Made by a program: the position numbers and the translations under genes. From Areca catechu (Eukaryota > Streptophyta > Magnoliopsida > Arecales > Arecaceae), in contig CM038047.1 of the NCBI GenBank assembly GCA_021397845.1, positions 130,554,112 through 130,618,111 on the forward strand: a stretch of DNA of 64,000 nt, written 5' to 3'. The notes below the pieces were generated by a model. The model saw only the letters and a list, made by a program, of their open reading frames with translations, did no database searches and was not told the DNA's origin. Positions 62,458 to 64,000 of this stretch are shown in pieces (position 1 is the first letter of the stretch; the number at the start of each line of letters is the position of its first letter).

Positions 62458-63926
62458 TGTTGTCCAGTAAGTAACTCAAGAGGGGGGATGAATTGGGTTT
62501 CTAAAAAAAATATTTTCAAGTATGTGTGCCAATTCAATAATCAATTCAAGTGATGGTGAGAAGAAAGTATTGTGTGCTCTTAAAGAGTATGCAGCGAAAA
62601 TTTAAATACAATGAAAGTAAGAGCAAGTAAAGAGGAGAATCAATCACAAACACAAGTATAGTAGTTCGGTGCACTCCAAGGCACCTATATCCACTCTCCA
62701 AGGTCCACTCAAGAATTCACTATAATCACTCTCGATTATAGCCGATTAGTTTTCCAAGCTCACTAATCAAAATCCCTTTTGGTTTTCACCAGGCTCACCA
62801 AAAGAAACCTCTTGGTTTTCAAAGGATAACCAAAAACCTCCTTGGTTTTTAACTAGGCTAACTAAAAACCTTCTTGGTTTTATTCTTAGGCTCACAAAAA
62901 ATCTTAATACAAGAAGGTAATAATGAAAGTAAAGAATACAATCAAGCTTTCTAAATAAAAGATGTTATCTATTTGGAGTTTGTTGAAGATGCTTGTCTTC
63001 AATTCGATGATGCCTCAATCAATGATCAAAAGTGGTTGGACTTGAATGCTCTTGATTGCTTTGAATGTTTGGAGGCTTCTTTTTGCTTGGAAGTGGTTGC
63101 TCTCAATGAATTTGAGTGAATGCACTTGTTTTTCTTTTTCTTTCTCTTTTTCTTTTCATTCTCTTGTGTTCTACTTGAATTTAATTCACTTAAATACCAT
63201 CCCAAGGCTTAAATGATGGTTTATGACCATTGGAGAGGTGGAACTAGCCATTGTGGGTTAAAAGGATCGAGTTCTGTGTTTGAAAAAATTAGCTATTACT
63301 GTTTCCAGAACTCCAAGTGTCAACACTTTAGGCTATAAGTCGATACTTAGGGTCGACACTTAAATTTCATGAGTCGATACCTAATTCAAAACTTTGCTTT
63401 GAAGCTCTTTGGAAATCTCAGATGAGTCGACACTTCATTTGGTGAGTCGACACTTGAGTTGAGTCTTGAATTTCAGCATGTTCTATAAGAAATTTGTCTC
63501 AGGCTTTGAGTCGATCTTTGAGTCAATACTTAAGGTCGACATTTGTGTAGCATGATTCAATACTTTAACCATTCCATCTAAAACTTTTTTCTACATACCG
63601 GCTTGAGTCGACACTTGCACTGTCATGAGTCGATACTTGAATTGTGAGTCGATACTTGCTGAAACTTTTCAAAATTTGATTGAAACTCTACTGAATCTTC
63701 TTTGAACTTGACTCTTAAATACTTTCAAGCATTTCTCAAACACTTAACTCCATCAATCTTTAATATTTCATTCATAAAAAGGGCTTCTTCAAATATTTGA
63801 CAAGCAATTCAATTTAGCCAACTTGATGAGTACCTTTTTCTAATAAAAACATACTTTAAAAAACTGTCAGTACTCAAATATATTTAAGTATTTTGTTAAT
63901 CATCAAAATCAATAAAGGAGTCAACA
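62458..63926 (-). repeat. 3' LTR of a further minus-strand Sirevirus
   Basis: On the minus strand it starts TGTTGACTCCTTTATTGATTTTG and ends TTACTGGACAACA, 1469 bp. It contains CTTGGTTTT...GGCTCACCAAAA units (62740-62900) and GAGTCGACACTT motifs (63310-63660), linking it to the miniature Sirevirus at 33879. A polypurine tract follows on its right, so the element's body lies beyond the window. Confidence 0.85.
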
Positions 63927-64000
63927 ATCTCTCCCTTTTTGATGATGACAAAATCTTTAAGTATGCTTCTTATAAGAAGCTTAACAGATTTTCAATGAGT
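63927..64000 (-). mobile_element. polypurine tract and start of the internal region of the minus-strand Sirevirus
   Basis: The minus-strand sequence CATCAAAAAGGGAGAGAT adjoins the LTR at 63926, matching the polypurine tract of the miniature element. Only 74 bp are visible. Confidence 0.8.

Overview
This is plant nuclear DNA dominated by transposable elements, from a monocot and possibly a palm. That placement is inference. It rests on the encoded p24 protein, on the Sirevirus, Tat and chromovirus retrotransposons, and on the GC-poor, heavily nested layout. No organism-specific marker was seen. The window holds one convincing host gene: a four-exon gene on the + strand (coding exons 4332-4541, 27869-28055, 28131-28238, 29224-29357) for a 212-residue p24-beta/emp24 cargo receptor of the early secretory pathway. 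Its first coding intron is 23.3 kb long and filled with transposons.

Layout, left to right. 1-3143 is the 3' end of a Tat-lineage Ty3/gypsy element. It carries an antisense, intron-containing extra gene, a polypurine tract and an 874-bp LTR that ends about 1.2 kb before the p24 start codon. 3144-4331 is the p24 promoter and leader. Intron 1 (4542-27868) contains a chromodomain fragment of a chromovirus (minus strand, about 6.9-7.2 kb), a decayed Tat element with gag, protease, RT, two RNases H, integrase and again a spliced antisense gene (about 8.0-16.6 kb), a 111-bp tandem repeat near 17.6 kb, a decayed hAT transposon bounded by a direct repeat (18271-22024), a probable non-autonomous hAT relative (22.7-23.9 kb) and several minisatellites. 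The remaining p24 exons follow at 27.9-29.4 kb, then about 4 kb of featureless intergenic DNA.

From 33.4 kb rightward almost everything is nested transposons. A 4.4-kb hAT-like element (33420-37822, 8-bp target duplication) carries the C-terminal part of a LysM-type receptor kinase gene. That fragment is itself split by a 3.0-kb Sirevirus deletion derivative (33879-36876). Next come a Sirevirus solo LTR (38526-40280), an LTR-like stretch, a tRNA-derived SINE (42499-42807), a minisatellite, and a 13.3-kb Sirevirus (44582-57877) with two LTRs, gag, pol and a long extra ORF after pol. The Sirevirus sits inside the 3' LTR region of an older minus-strand chromovirus (about 44.3-44.58 plus 57.9-60.65 kb), and its RT gene is interrupted by a 2.0-kb coding-poor LTR element (49879-51862). 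The right end holds an 82-bp minisatellite and the 3' LTR of another minus-strand Sirevirus (62458-63926) that runs out of the window.

What stands out: (i) two unrelated retrotransposon lineages each carry an extra post-pol gene of the same broad architecture (globular domain, low-complexity region, coiled coil), antisense and spliced in Tat, sense and unspliced in the Sirevirus; (ii) a kinase gene fragment captured by a hAT element and then broken by a miniature Sirevirus; (iii) a miniature LTR element whose outer ends are a 41-bp inverted repeat absent from its inner LTR edge; (iv) catalytic residues and tryptophan/glutamine codons lost through changes of the C-to-T/G-to-A type. All retrotransposon coding regions seen are broken. 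No searches or alignments could be run, so family names rest on motifs read by eye.
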